This document shows positions 1-5,643 of a stretch of DNA of 5,643 nt, in pieces. Below the pieces are notes generated by a model, which saw only the letters and a list, made by a program, of their open reading frames with translations, was not told the DNA's origin and did not search any database. The position numbers and the translations under genes were made by a program. The first letter of the stretch is position 1. Each line of letters opens with the position of its first letter. Source of the DNA: an uncultured Planctomycetaceae bacterium (GTDB lineage Bacteria > Planctomycetota > Planctomycetia > Pirellulales > UBA1268); the NCBI GenBank assembly GCA_903958265.1, contig CAJBSQ010000071.1, positions 1 to 5,643 of the forward strand, read 5' to 3'.

Positions 1-98
1 CGAAATGCCGCGCGTCACGCTCATCAAACCCTCACAGAGTCAGCCTAGGTTTCTCGTCGTGGCCCGAAACGTATCGGTCTTGAAAAGGAGTTCCCGCC
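1..98. other. 5' flanking region, no gene recognised
   Basis: This short leader lies before the first gene. The frame used by the downstream gene has a TGA at 81-83, so nothing upstream is fused to it. Frame 1 closes with TAG at 46-48, and bases 1-45 could in principle be the tail of an upstream gene, but the 15 encoded residues match nothing I know. No convincing -35/-10 pair is visible: TATCGG at 72-77 is a poor -10 and has no good partner. The only solid element is the ribosome binding site at 85-90. Confidence 0.6.
85..90 (+). promoter_or_regulatory. Shine-Dalgarno of the DUF1559 gene
   Basis: AAGGAG lies 8 bases before the ATG at 99-101. Together with the in-frame TGA at 81-83, it fixes the start: no earlier in-frame start is possible after that stop, and the pilin-like leader follows directly. 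Confidence 0.85.
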
Positions 99-1184
99 AT
101 GAGTCTTTCCTCTCGTGATCCTGCTCGACGTCAAGAGGGGTTTACGCTCGTCGAACTGCTGGTGGTGATCGCGATCATCGCCACGCTCATCGGGATGCTG
201 CTGCCAGCGGTGCAGTCGGCCCGCGAAGCCGCGCGGCGGACACAGTGCATGAACAACATGCGGCAGGTCGGCCTCGGGTTTCAGATGTGCAATGACGCGC
301 GGCGGTACTTCCCGGCCGCGATGTTCTCTGCGAAGGCGGCCACGCTCGTCCCCAAGCCTCCGGGAAACCCGCTGGGCAAGGAGCACTCGTGGCGGGTGCT
401 CGTGATGCCGTTTCTCGAGGAGAAGCAGGTCGCTGACCAGTACGAGTGGGACAAGCACTGGTACGACCAGACGAGCAACTCAAGCCCCGCCCAGCCGCCC
501 AGCCAGGCGACCGGTATCCGGCCGGATTGCAACCTGGCAGTGGCGCTCACGCAACTCAGCGTCTACACCTGCCCGTCCTCCAACGTGCCGCGGAGCGACA
601 TCACCCGCATCGAAGCCTCCAGCGATGCTGGCGACAGCAGCCGGCCCGCGATCACAGGGGTGCGGCGGCCGCTCGGCTTTACCGACTACGAGGCGATGAC
701 GGGGGTGAAGTCCGGCGTGCTCCCTGCTCCCGATCCCTACATCACCGAGGAGGGCTCGTGCGGGTTCCTCGCGAAGGACAAGGTCACGCAGCTGCGACAG
801 GTGGCTGATGGAGTCTCCAAGACGATGCTGCTCGTCGAGAGCGCCGGCCGGCCGCTCGTCTACCGCATCGGAAAGATGCGCTCGCTCCCAACCGGCCCGG
901 CCATCTACGACCAGGGATGCGGCTGGGCTGACAGCCTCGGGCCGTTCAAGCTCGACACGATCGACGCGTCGCGGGTGACGCAGGCGACGATGAAGGGAGC
1001 CGCCCCAGGCACCGGCGTGCCGATGAACGCCACCAACGAGGGCGAGTGTTATTCGTTTCACGTCGGCGGGATGGTGGCCGTGTTCGGCGATGCCTCCACG
1101 AGGATGATCACCGACACGATCGACCTCCGGACCTTCTGTGCCTTGGTCACGCGGGCAGGCGGCGAAAACGCGGAGCTGCCGTGA
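99..1184 (+). CDS. DUF1559 protein with prepilin-type N-terminal cleavage/methylation signal
   Basis: This 361-residue protein belongs to the large DUF1559 (SBP_bac_10) family, which is greatly expanded in Planctomycetota. It starts with a basic leader (R6, R10, R11) and a type IV prepilin motif, G14|FTLVE with Glu at +5 (E19). A hydrophobic helix runs over about 15-36 and ends in LLPAVQSAREAARR. Family motifs follow: C50-MNNMRQVGLG; an ARRYFPAA segment (67-74); TCPSS (157-161); DGVSKTMLLVES (237-248); and near the C-terminus SFHVGGMVAVFGDAS (319-333), then TRAGGE (351-356). The length is typical. By analogy, prepilin peptidase would cut after G14 and the helix would anchor or assemble the protein in the envelope; the actual role of these pseudopilin-like proteins is unknown. 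Oddity: the C-terminal H-X9-DG signature reads H321...D331-A332, with Ala for Gly. The stop overlaps the next start, implying an operon. The family call is secure; the function is not. Confidence 0.95.
   Translation: MSLSSRDPARRQEGFTLVELLVVIAIIATLIGMLLPAVQSAREAARRTQCMNNMRQVGLGFQMCNDARRYFPAAMFSAKAATLVPKPPGNPLGKEHSWRVLVMPFLEEKQVADQYEWDKHWYDQTSNSSPAQPPSQATGIRPDCNLAVALTQLSVYTCPSSNVPRSDITRIEASSDAGDSSRPAITGVRRPLGFTDYEAMTGVKSGVLPAPDPYITEEGSCGFLAKDKVTQLRQVADGVSKTMLLVESAGRPLVYRIGKMRSLPTGPAIYDQGCGWADSLGPFKLDTIDASRVTQATMKGAAPGTGVPMNATNEGECYSFHVGGMVAVFGDASTRMITDTIDLRTFCALVTRAGGENAELP
141..209 (+). other. Prepilin cleavage motif and hydrophobic helix (within DUF1559 gene)
   Basis: Residues 15-37 begin right after the predicted G14 cleavage site with FTLVELLVVIAII and continue to LLPAV. 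This is the class III (type IV pilin-like) export signal. Glu at mature position 5 is the residue required in true pilins for N-methylation and assembly. The boundaries of the helix are estimated. Confidence 0.9.
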
Positions 1185-1186
1185 TG
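1172..1186 (+). promoter_or_regulatory. Stop-start overlap TGATG with internal Shine-Dalgarno
   Basis: The DUF1559 stop TGA (1182-1184) shares its last base with the ATG (1184-1186) of the phytase-like gene. GGAG at 1172-1175, inside the upstream coding region, lies 8 bases before that ATG. This is the usual arrangement for translational coupling. It also decides the second gene's start: the frame is open far upstream, to at least an ATG at 1046, but only the 1184 start gives a signal peptide and a sensible ribosome binding site. Confidence 0.8.
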
Positions 1187-2563
1187 ACGTTCTCACTCCG
1201 TCAGCCGCTCGCCTTGGCCTTTGTCGCTGCTGCGGTCGCGGTCGTCGTCACCACTGGGGCTCCACGGGACGACCTCTCGGCGTTGCCGATCGTCCGCGTC
1301 GCCACCATGGCGGCCCTGCCCGAGACCCGCCTGCCGGGCGGCGGGCTCCTCGGCGGCATCAGCGACGTTGCGGTGGCTGGGCCAGAACGCGACGGCTGGG
1401 CCGACGTGTGGGTGATCACCGATCGAGGGCCCAACGGGACGGCCGATCGCGACGGAGTCACGCGGCGGACGCTGCTCGAACCGGGCTTCGTGCCATGCAT
1501 CGTGCGGCTGTCGGTGCCCACCTCGTCGTCGACCAACGCGGACCTGGCCGAGGCACGCGTGATCGAGATCATTCCGCTCGCGGGCGTCTCGGGCAGGCCG
1601 GTGAACGGCCGGCCCAACGGCGTCGGCCGCGACGAGCCGATGCTCGGTGCCGACGGAGATACCGCGCTCGCGGCATCAGCCGATGGTGTCGACACCGAGG
1701 GGCTCGTGCCCTGCGGCGATGGATTCTGGGCGGCGGAGGAATACCGGCCGTCGCTGTTGCGGATCGGGGCCGATGGCCGGATCGAGGAGCGTCATGTGCC
1801 GGCGGACGTGCGGCTGCCTCACGCTGACACGCGGGTGATCGCCGGCCTGCCGGCGGCCTACGGCGACCGCCGCGACAACCGTGGGTTTGAGGCTCTGGCG
1901 GCATCGCCGGACGGCACGAGGCTCTACGCCCTGCTCCAGAGCCCGCTCGATCACCCGGCTCCGCGGGCAGCGAAGAAGACGGGCAATGTACGGATGCTGG
2001 TGGTCGCCGCCGACACGGGCCGGCCCATCGCCGAGCACGTCTACCGGCTCGGCGATCCCGCCGATCCCGACTACCACGGTCGCGGCTGCCCACCCGACGA
2101 CGGCAAGCTCTGCGCCATGGCCGCCCTCGCCGACCACCAGCTCGTCGTTCTGGAGCAGGCCGACGGGGGCGTGGCCCGCCTCTACCGGGTGACGACGGCC
2201 GCGGCGACCGACACGCTGGGCCGTGCGGCCGCCGAATCAACGGCGATCGAGGGGGTGCGGGATCTTGCCGCCGCGGGCATCGAGCCTGTCGGTAAGGAGC
2301 TGATCGCCGATCTCGGCCCGCTCCTGGAGCGGATGCGGCACGACGTCTTCGGCGGCGGCGATCCCGCAACGGCCAAGGGCAAGCTCAAGCTCGAGGGCCT
2401 CGCCGTGCTCGACGACCAACGGCTACTGCTCGTCAATGACAACGACTTCGGCGTCCACGAGCCGCGGCCCGGTTCCGGAGCCACCGGCCCGCGGACGTGC
2501 TTCTGGGTGGTGTCGTTACCCGGACCGCTCCTCGCCGATCACGATCTCACCACCAGCCAGTAG
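1184..2563 (+). CDS. Secreted phytase-like esterase family protein (PF13449-type)
   Basis: This 459-residue protein matches the 'esterase-like activity of phytase' family, a beta-propeller-like fold. A Sec-type signal is plausible: R6, then a hydrophobic run about 8-22, with possible cleavage after TTGA (23-26). Family signatures in order are GGISDVAV (57-64), VWVITDRGPNG (75-85), FWAAEEYRPSLLRI (181-194), NRGFEALAASPDG (232-244) followed by LYALLQSPL (247-255), and KLEGLAVLDD (402-411) with LLLVNDNDFG (414-423). The whole fold, including the C-terminal NDNDFG strand, appears present. Members are annotated as phosphoesterase/phytase-like, but the substrate is rarely known, and I see no basis to name phytate here. 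It would act outside the cytoplasm. It is probably co-translated with the upstream DUF1559 gene. The family is well supported; the enzyme activity is inference only. Confidence 0.9.
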   Translation: MTFSLRQPLALAFVAAAVAVVVTTGAPRDDLSALPIVRVATMAALPETRLPGGGLLGGISDVAVAGPERDGWADVWVITDRGPNGTADRDGVTRRTLLEPGFVPCIVRLSVPTSSSTNADLAEARVIEIIPLAGVSGRPVNGRPNGVGRDEPMLGADGDTALAASADGVDTEGLVPCGDGFWAAEEYRPSLLRIGADGRIEERHVPADVRLPHADTRVIAGLPAAYGDRRDNRGFEALAASPDGTRLYALLQSPLDHPAPRAAKKTGNVRMLVVAADTGRPIAEHVYRLGDPADPDYHGRGCPPDDGKLCAMAALADHQLVVLEQADGGVARLYRVTTAAATDTLGRAAAESTAIEGVRDLAAAGIEPVGKELIADLGPLLERMRHDVFGGGDPATAKGKLKLEGLAVLDDQRLLLVNDNDFGVHEPRPGSGATGPRTCFWVVSLPGPLLADHDLTTSQ

Positions 2564-2628
2564 TTCCCGCTCATCGCCCAGGTTGGGCAACCCTCTCCTT
2601 CCCGCCCTCTCTCCATTAGGAGTCGTCC
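2564..2628. other. 65-base intergenic gap, pyrimidine-rich
   Basis: The gap has a small perfect inverted repeat: GCCCA at 2576-2580 pairs with TGGGC at 2584-2588 around a 3-base loop. After it comes a C/T-dominated stretch at about 2591-2614 and then the ribosome binding site of the third gene. The hairpin has only 5 pairs and no T-run follows, so it is not a convincing intrinsic terminator. No -35/-10 pair is evident. Whether the third gene is read through from the upstream pair is open. Confidence 0.6.
2618..2622 (+). promoter_or_regulatory. Shine-Dalgarno of the large exported protein gene
   Basis: AGGAG sits 6 bases before the ATG at 2629-2631. The in-frame stop TAG at 2617-2619 overlaps it, so no upstream start in this frame is possible and 2629 is the first available start. 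The signal peptide begins at that codon. Confidence 0.9.
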
Positions 2629-2703
2629 ATGCTGGCTTCGCTCCGCTCCTCGTCGTTCGCCGTCGCCATCACCTGCCTGGCCTGGACCGGTTCCGTGCAG
2701 GCC
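2629..2703 (+). other. Sec signal peptide of the large exported protein
   Basis: Residues 1-25 show a basic N-region (R6), a hydrophobic core FAVAITCLAW (10-19) and a small-residue cleavage site V23-Q24-A25 before A26. C16 is not in a lipobox context with a following small residue at the right place, so a lipoprotein signal is unlikely. Confidence 0.85.
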
Positions 2704-5643
2704 GCCGGAATCATTCGAATCACCGAGGTGATGAGCTCCAGCGGCGTCGGCGGCACCGCCGACTGGTTCGAGATCACCAACTACGGCGATGCGGCGGTCG
2801 ATCTCACCGGCTGGCGGATGGACGACAACTCATTCTCCTTCGCCGCATCGACAGCCCTCAACGGCGTGACCAGCATCCTGCCCGCCCAGAGCATCGTGTT
2901 CCTCGAAACCACGGCGCTCGATCCGCTGGCCGAAATCCAGAACTTCCGAAACTTCTGGACGGGCACCGCCACGACTGCGACGATCGGCTCCTACATCGGG
3001 ACCGGGCTAAGCTTCAGTTCTGGCGGCGACGGCGTGATCCTGTTTCGCTCCGATGCCAGCGAGGTGACTCGGACCTCGTTCGGGGCCGCCACCAGCGGGC
3101 AGACGTTCTTCTGGAGCTACGACCAGTCGGGAGCGCTGGCCACCGCGCCGCTGGGCACGGTGAGCACCGCAGGCATCGCCTTCGCCTACTCGTCGCCGAG
3201 CACCCCGAGCAACACGGGGTCGCCCGGCATCGCCGCGGTGGCGGCGCCTGTGGTCAATCTCTTCTGGACCGGCAACGGCACGACGCTCGGCGGGAGCGGC
3301 ACCTGGAATACCACCGTCGCCCGCTGGTCGCCGACCGAATCGCCCGTCACGGCCACGACCTGGACCAACGATCGCACCGCGGTGTTCAGCGGGTCGGCCG
3401 GCACGGTGACGGTCAACTCGGCCGTGGCCGCGACCACCCTCGACTTCCGCACCAGCGGCCACACGATCGCCTCAGGTTCGGGGTCGATTGCGACCAGCAC
3501 GCTGCAGGTCGTGACGGGGGGCACGGCGACCGTCGCGGCGAAGCTCACCGGTGCCAATCCCCTCGGCATCGCCGGCGGGGGCACGGTCGTGCTCTCCGGC
3601 ACGGCCAACGACTACACGGGCTCCACGAGTGTCGCCGAAGGCTCGCTCCGCGCCGGGGCCAGCCATGTGATCCCCGACGCATCGCGGCTCTCCGTCGCCC
3701 GGTTCATGACCGCGGACCTCTCCGGCTTCGCCGACACGGTCAACGGCATCGGCGGCCTGGGCACGGTGCGGATCGGCAGTGGGCTCACGGTGAGCCTGAG
3801 CGGCTCGACCGACGCGGTGTTCGACGGATTTCTTTCGGGCACCGGCAGCTTCGTGGTCGATTCGGCGGGGACTGGGACGCAGCGGCTCGATTCCTCCACG
3901 CAGGCCCTTTCTGACGGGGCAGTCAAGGACTACACCGGACGGACGGTCGTGCAGCGGGGCACGCTCGCCGTTCACTATGCCGGCGTGCCGATCGCCACCG
4001 CCGGGGTCGATGTGGAGTCGGCCGGCACGCTGCGGCTGGCCTCTGACGCCCGCACCTATGCCTTCAGCGGCGGGGCTGCGACGGTCAACCTCCGTGGCGG
4101 CACGCTCACGCAGGGGCAGGGGGATAACGTCGAACTCACCAATCCCGTCGCGGTGTCGGGCACGGCGCGGATTGCCGTGACCAACGACACCACCCCCGAC
4201 CCGCTGACCCCGACCGTCGAAGAGGTCGTGCTGCTTGGCAGTCTGTCAGGCCAAGCGGGCAGCCGACTGGCCATCATTGCCAGCAGCACCCTGGCGAATG
4301 CCGACGTGGGTCGCGTGACGTTTGGCAGTCCGACCGGCAACACCTTCGCCGGCACGGTCGCGCCGCAGGTCAACGCCGTGGCCCGATTCACGGGGGACTA
4401 CGCCCTCGCCTCGGTCTCGCTGAATGGGGGCACCGTGGCCGGGTCGGGGGTGGTGGGCGGAATCTCAGGGGCCGGCACGGTGTCGCCCGAGGGGGATCTC
4501 GGCAGCCCCGGCATCCTGACCGCGGCGAGCGTGACCGCGGCCCCGACCACGGCGTTCGACTTCAGCTTTACGGCGGCGAATGCACCGCCGGTCTGGTCGA
4601 GCCCGACCTTCAGCGGGAACGACGTGCTGCGGCTGACGGGCACGGCGGCCCTGCCGACCACGCTGGCTTCGACCAATGCCGTGCGACTCTTTCTGGGCGT
4701 GCCCACGCTCTCGCTCGCCGATTCCTTCACGGGTGGCTTCTTCACGCTGGCCGACTCGAGGGGGGCGATCGCCGGGGCGACGGTCGAAACCTATGTGCTC
4801 GGCAACGGCCTCGGTGTCGACATCGTGCACAACGAGCAGGGGTATTACTCACTCGCCCACTACACCGCGCAGCAGGGGCAGCCTCTCGCCGCGACCGTGA
4901 CGATGGTCTCGACGACGGCGGCGTTTTTCGACGTTGCGACACCGACGTCTGGCTGGGTCATGACGACCACGTACGCGGCGCCCCCCGTCGTGACCACGAT
5001 CGACGTGGCGAGCGGCACGCAGACGCAATCCCAGGCAGGCTATCCGACGCTCACTGGAGCCACGCCGGTGGTGAAGACGGGCGTGGGGACGCTGGTGTTG
5101 GATCAGACCAATACGCTCACCGGCTCGACCACGGTGCAGCAGGGCACGCTCCAGCTGGCGAATGGCTCGGCGCTCGGCTCGAGCACGCTGGCGGTGGCTG
5201 CGGGTGCGACCGCGTCGGTGGCCAACTACCTCACCACGAGCGTCGGCGGCCTCGACCTGTCGGCCAACGGGCTCGTCGACGTGACCAATGGCAGGCTGAC
5301 TGTGGCGAGCGGCCTCACCGCCCCGCAGCTGGTCGCCGAGTTGCTCGAGGGCCGCGGTGGCGGCTCGTGGACCGGCACCAGCGGCATCACGTCGAGCACG
5401 GCAGCGGCCGACGTGGCTTCGAGCATCCCGCGGTCGGTGGGCTGGCTCGACAACGGCGACGGCTCGCTGACGGTGGCCTACGCCGCCCCGGGCGACACCA
5501 ACCTCGACTGGTCGATCGACATCCTCGACGCGGCCAACTTCCTGGCGCTGGGCAAGTTCGACACGGGGGCGCCGGCCACCTGGCTGGAGGGCGACTTCAG
5601 CTACGACGGGATCGTCGACATCCTCGACGCGGCCGACTTCGTC
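2629..5643 (+). CDS. Large exported lamin-tail / beta-strand-repeat / dockerin protein, 3' end outside window
   Basis: The frame is open for 1005 codons to the window edge, so the protein is partial at its C-terminus. Domains in order: a Sec signal peptide (1-25; hydrophobic core about 10-20, cleavage at VQA|AG); a lamin-tail-like domain (about 28-140); a passenger of Gly/Thr/Ser/Ala-rich beta-strand repeats of the autotransporter-associated (PATR) type from about 210, with best units near 317-343, 413-446 and 814-850; an SPEGDLGSPGILT segment (619-631) typical of such passengers; a linker with GSWTGTSGITSS (912-923) and VGWLDNGDGS (937-946); and two dockerin-like calcium loops (956-967, 989-1000). 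Cysteine is nearly absent (only C16, in the signal peptide), as expected of a secreted beta-helical protein. It is probably a surface or extracellular structural/adhesive protein; no catalytic domain is seen. By analogy with planctomycete relatives, a short tail, perhaps with a PEP-CTERM sorting signal, may follow beyond the window. Family architecture is secure; the role is inferred. Confidence 0.92.
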   Translation, partial: MLASLRSSSFAVAITCLAWTGSVQAAGIIRITEVMSSSGVGGTADWFEITNYGDAAVDLTGWRMDDNSFSFAASTALNGVTSILPAQSIVFLETTALDPLAEIQNFRNFWTGTATTATIGSYIGTGLSFSSGGDGVILFRSDASEVTRTSFGAATSGQTFFWSYDQSGALATAPLGTVSTAGIAFAYSSPSTPSNTGSPGIAAVAAPVVNLFWTGNGTTLGGSGTWNTTVARWSPTESPVTATTWTNDRTAVFSGSAGTVTVNSAVAATTLDFRTSGHTIASGSGSIATSTLQVVTGGTATVAAKLTGANPLGIAGGGTVVLSGTANDYTGSTSVAEGSLRAGASHVIPDASRLSVARFMTADLSGFADTVNGIGGLGTVRIGSGLTVSLSGSTDAVFDGFLSGTGSFVVDSAGTGTQRLDSSTQALSDGAVKDYTGRTVVQRGTLAVHYAGVPIATAGVDVESAGTLRLASDARTYAFSGGAATVNLRGGTLTQGQGDNVELTNPVAVSGTARIAVTNDTTPDPLTPTVEEVVLLGSLSGQAGSRLAIIASSTLANADVGRVTFGSPTGNTFAGTVAPQVNAVARFTGDYALASVSLNGGTVAGSGVVGGISGAGTVSPEGDLGSPGILTAASVTAAPTTAFDFSFTAANAPPVWSSPTFSGNDVLRLTGTAALPTTLASTNAVRLFLGVPTLSLADSFTGGFFTLADSRGAIAGATVETYVLGNGLGVDIVHNEQGYYSLAHYTAQQGQPLAATVTMVSTTAAFFDVATPTSGWVMTTTYAAPPVVTTIDVASGTQTQSQAGYPTLTGATPVVKTGVGTLVLDQTNTLTGSTTVQQGTLQLANGSALGSSTLAVAAGATASVANYLTTSVGGLDLSANGLVDVTNGRLTVASGLTAPQLVAELLEGRGGGSWTGTSGITSSTAAADVASSIPRSVGWLDNGDGSLTVAYAAPGDTNLDWSIDILDAANFLALGKFDTGAPATWLEGDFSYDGIVDILDAADFV
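2710..3048 (+). other. Lamin-tail-like domain (LTD)
   Basis: Residues about 28-140 begin IRITEVMSSS (29-38), then DWFEITNYGDAAVDLTGW (45-62), a DD pair (65-66), LPAQSIVFLET (84-94) and GDGVILF (133-139). This order (an opening beta strand with I-x-E, then DW-E-x-N-x-G, then the DL-x-GW turn) is the signature of the Ig-like LTD fold found in many secreted bacterial proteins. In bacteria it usually accompanies extracellular enzymes or surface repeats. The end boundary is estimated. Confidence 0.8.
3577..3657 (+). repeat. PATR-type beta-strand repeat, unit 1 (protein level)
   Basis: Residues 317-343 read GGTVVLSGTANDYTG followed by STSVAEGSLRAG. They match the autotransporter-associated beta-strand pattern G-x-L-x-L-x-G-x-N-x-Y-x-G-x-T-x-V-x-x-G-x-L. 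The preceding part of the module, with FWTGNG (212-217), GTWNTT (224-229) and TWTNDRTAVFSG (244-255), is the usual lead-in of such modules. Confidence 0.8.
3865..3978 (+). repeat. PATR-type beta-strand repeat, unit 2, with insertion
   Basis: Residues 413-450 follow FDGFLSGTGSFVVDS (398-412), which resembles the common F-x-G-x-I-x-G-x-G-x-L lead-in. They end in DYTGRTVVQRGTLAV (434-448). About a dozen residues (SSTQALSDGAVKD, 422-434) replace the usual short L-x-G-x-N loop, so this unit is more divergent than units 1 and 3. Confidence 0.65.
5068..5178 (+). repeat. PATR-type beta-strand repeat, unit 3 (best match)
   Basis: Residues 814-850 contain VVKTGVGTLVLDQTNTLTG (814-832) then STTVQQGTLQLANGSALG (833-850). 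This is a nearly ideal autotransporter-associated beta-strand repeat, including the K-x-G-x-G-T-L-x-L opening and the G-T-L-x-L close. Confidence 0.88.
5491..5643 (+). other. Dockerin-like tandem calcium loops, cut by the window edge
   Basis: Residues 955-1005 hold two EF-hand-like loops in the dockerin type I pattern. Loop 1 is D956-x-N958-x-D960...D964...D967, with Trp961 where Gly is normal. Loop 2 is D989-x-S991-x-D993-G994...D997...D1000, with Ser for the usual Asn. Each is followed by a short helix starting AANF or AADF. Known dockerins bind cohesins in cellulosomes; in Planctomycetota such pairs occur near the C-terminus of many secreted proteins whose partner is not established. The second helix is incomplete here. 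Confidence 0.85.
5516..5640 (+). repeat. 26-base direct repeat encoding the two dockerin loop ends
   Basis: Bases 5516-5541 and 5615-5640 are identical except for A5536 versus G5635. They lie 99 bases (33 codons) apart in the same frame. Both encode the ILDAA core of a calcium loop and the start of the following helix. The near-identity at the DNA level, including third codon positions, suggests recent duplication or gene conversion between the two halves of the dockerin rather than only selection on the protein. Confidence 0.85.

Noticed and set aside
49..70. Inverted repeat GTTTC / GAAAC with a 12-base loop in the 5' region
   Set aside because: Five pairs with a long loop are expected by chance; there is no T-run and no link to a known operator.
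51..77. Promoter TTCTCG / TATCGG before the first gene
   Set aside because: Both boxes match poorly and the spacing is 15 bases, so it cannot be told from background.
5..118. Possible 37-codon peptide starting at ATG 5 and overlapping the DUF1559 start
   Set aside because: No ribosome binding site can be seen (only four bases precede it), there is no recognisable sequence, and it overlaps a secure gene start.
1046..1183. Upstream extension of the phytase-like gene to an ATG at 1046
   Set aside because: The extra 46 residues are Arg-rich out-of-frame reading of the DUF1559 C-terminus and would bury the signal peptide. The 1184 start has both a Shine-Dalgarno and the export signal.
480..1196. 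Minus-strand open frame of 238 codons opposite the DUF1559 gene
   Set aside because: It is a shadow of a gene with clear family motifs on the + strand, and its translation has no recognisable domain.
1569..2369. Minus-strand open frame of 266 codons opposite the phytase-like gene
   Set aside because: The composition is extremely Arg/Pro-rich, as expected for antisense of GC-rich coding DNA, and no domain is recognised.
2576..2588. Hairpin GCCCA-GGT-TGGGC as an intrinsic terminator of the upstream pair
   Set aside because: The stem is only 5 pairs and is followed by AACCCTCTCC, not a T-run.
2436..3914. Long + strand open frame of 492 codons overlapping the end of the phytase-like gene and the first part of the large gene
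   Set aside because: Its translation is rich in Arg/His/Gly with no signal peptide or family motifs. It lies across two well-supported genes in another frame and is a by-product of high GC content.

Overview
This window looks like a piece of a GC-rich chromosome (roughly two-thirds G+C by eye) from a member of the Planctomycetota, plausibly Pirellulales-like. Three hallmarks of that phylum sit side by side on the + strand: a DUF1559 protein with a type IV pilin-like N-terminus; a secreted phytase-like esterase-family protein; and a very large exported protein. The large protein combines a lamin-tail domain, autotransporter-associated beta-strand repeats and a planctomycete-style dockerin pair. 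The phylum call rests on these family signatures, not on any rRNA or marker gene.

Layout: bases 1-98 are a short 5' region with no recognisable gene, ending in a clear Shine-Dalgarno. Bases 99-1184 encode the DUF1559 protein (361 aa). Its TGA stop overlaps the ATG of the next gene in TGATG, so bases 1184-2563 (phytase-like protein, 459 aa) are probably translated by coupling from the same mRNA. A 65-base pyrimidine-rich gap (2564-2628) with its own Shine-Dalgarno leads into the third gene. That gene starts at 2629, stays open for 1005 codons and runs off the right edge at 5643 inside its dockerin domain. Every base from 99 onward, except the 65-base gap, is coding, and there is no gene-free stretch above 300 bases.

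How they may work together: all three products carry N-terminal export signals (a prepilin-type leader or Sec signal peptides), so this is a cell-envelope/extracellular cluster. The DUF1559 and phytase-like genes look like one transcriptional unit. Whether the third gene shares that transcript cannot be decided, because the gap holds neither a convincing terminator nor a convincing promoter. No common pathway can be proved. I see no mobile element, RNA gene, CRISPR array or defence system, and no clearly new system. The most noteworthy items are the coupled DUF1559/phytase-like pair and the architecture of the large modular protein.
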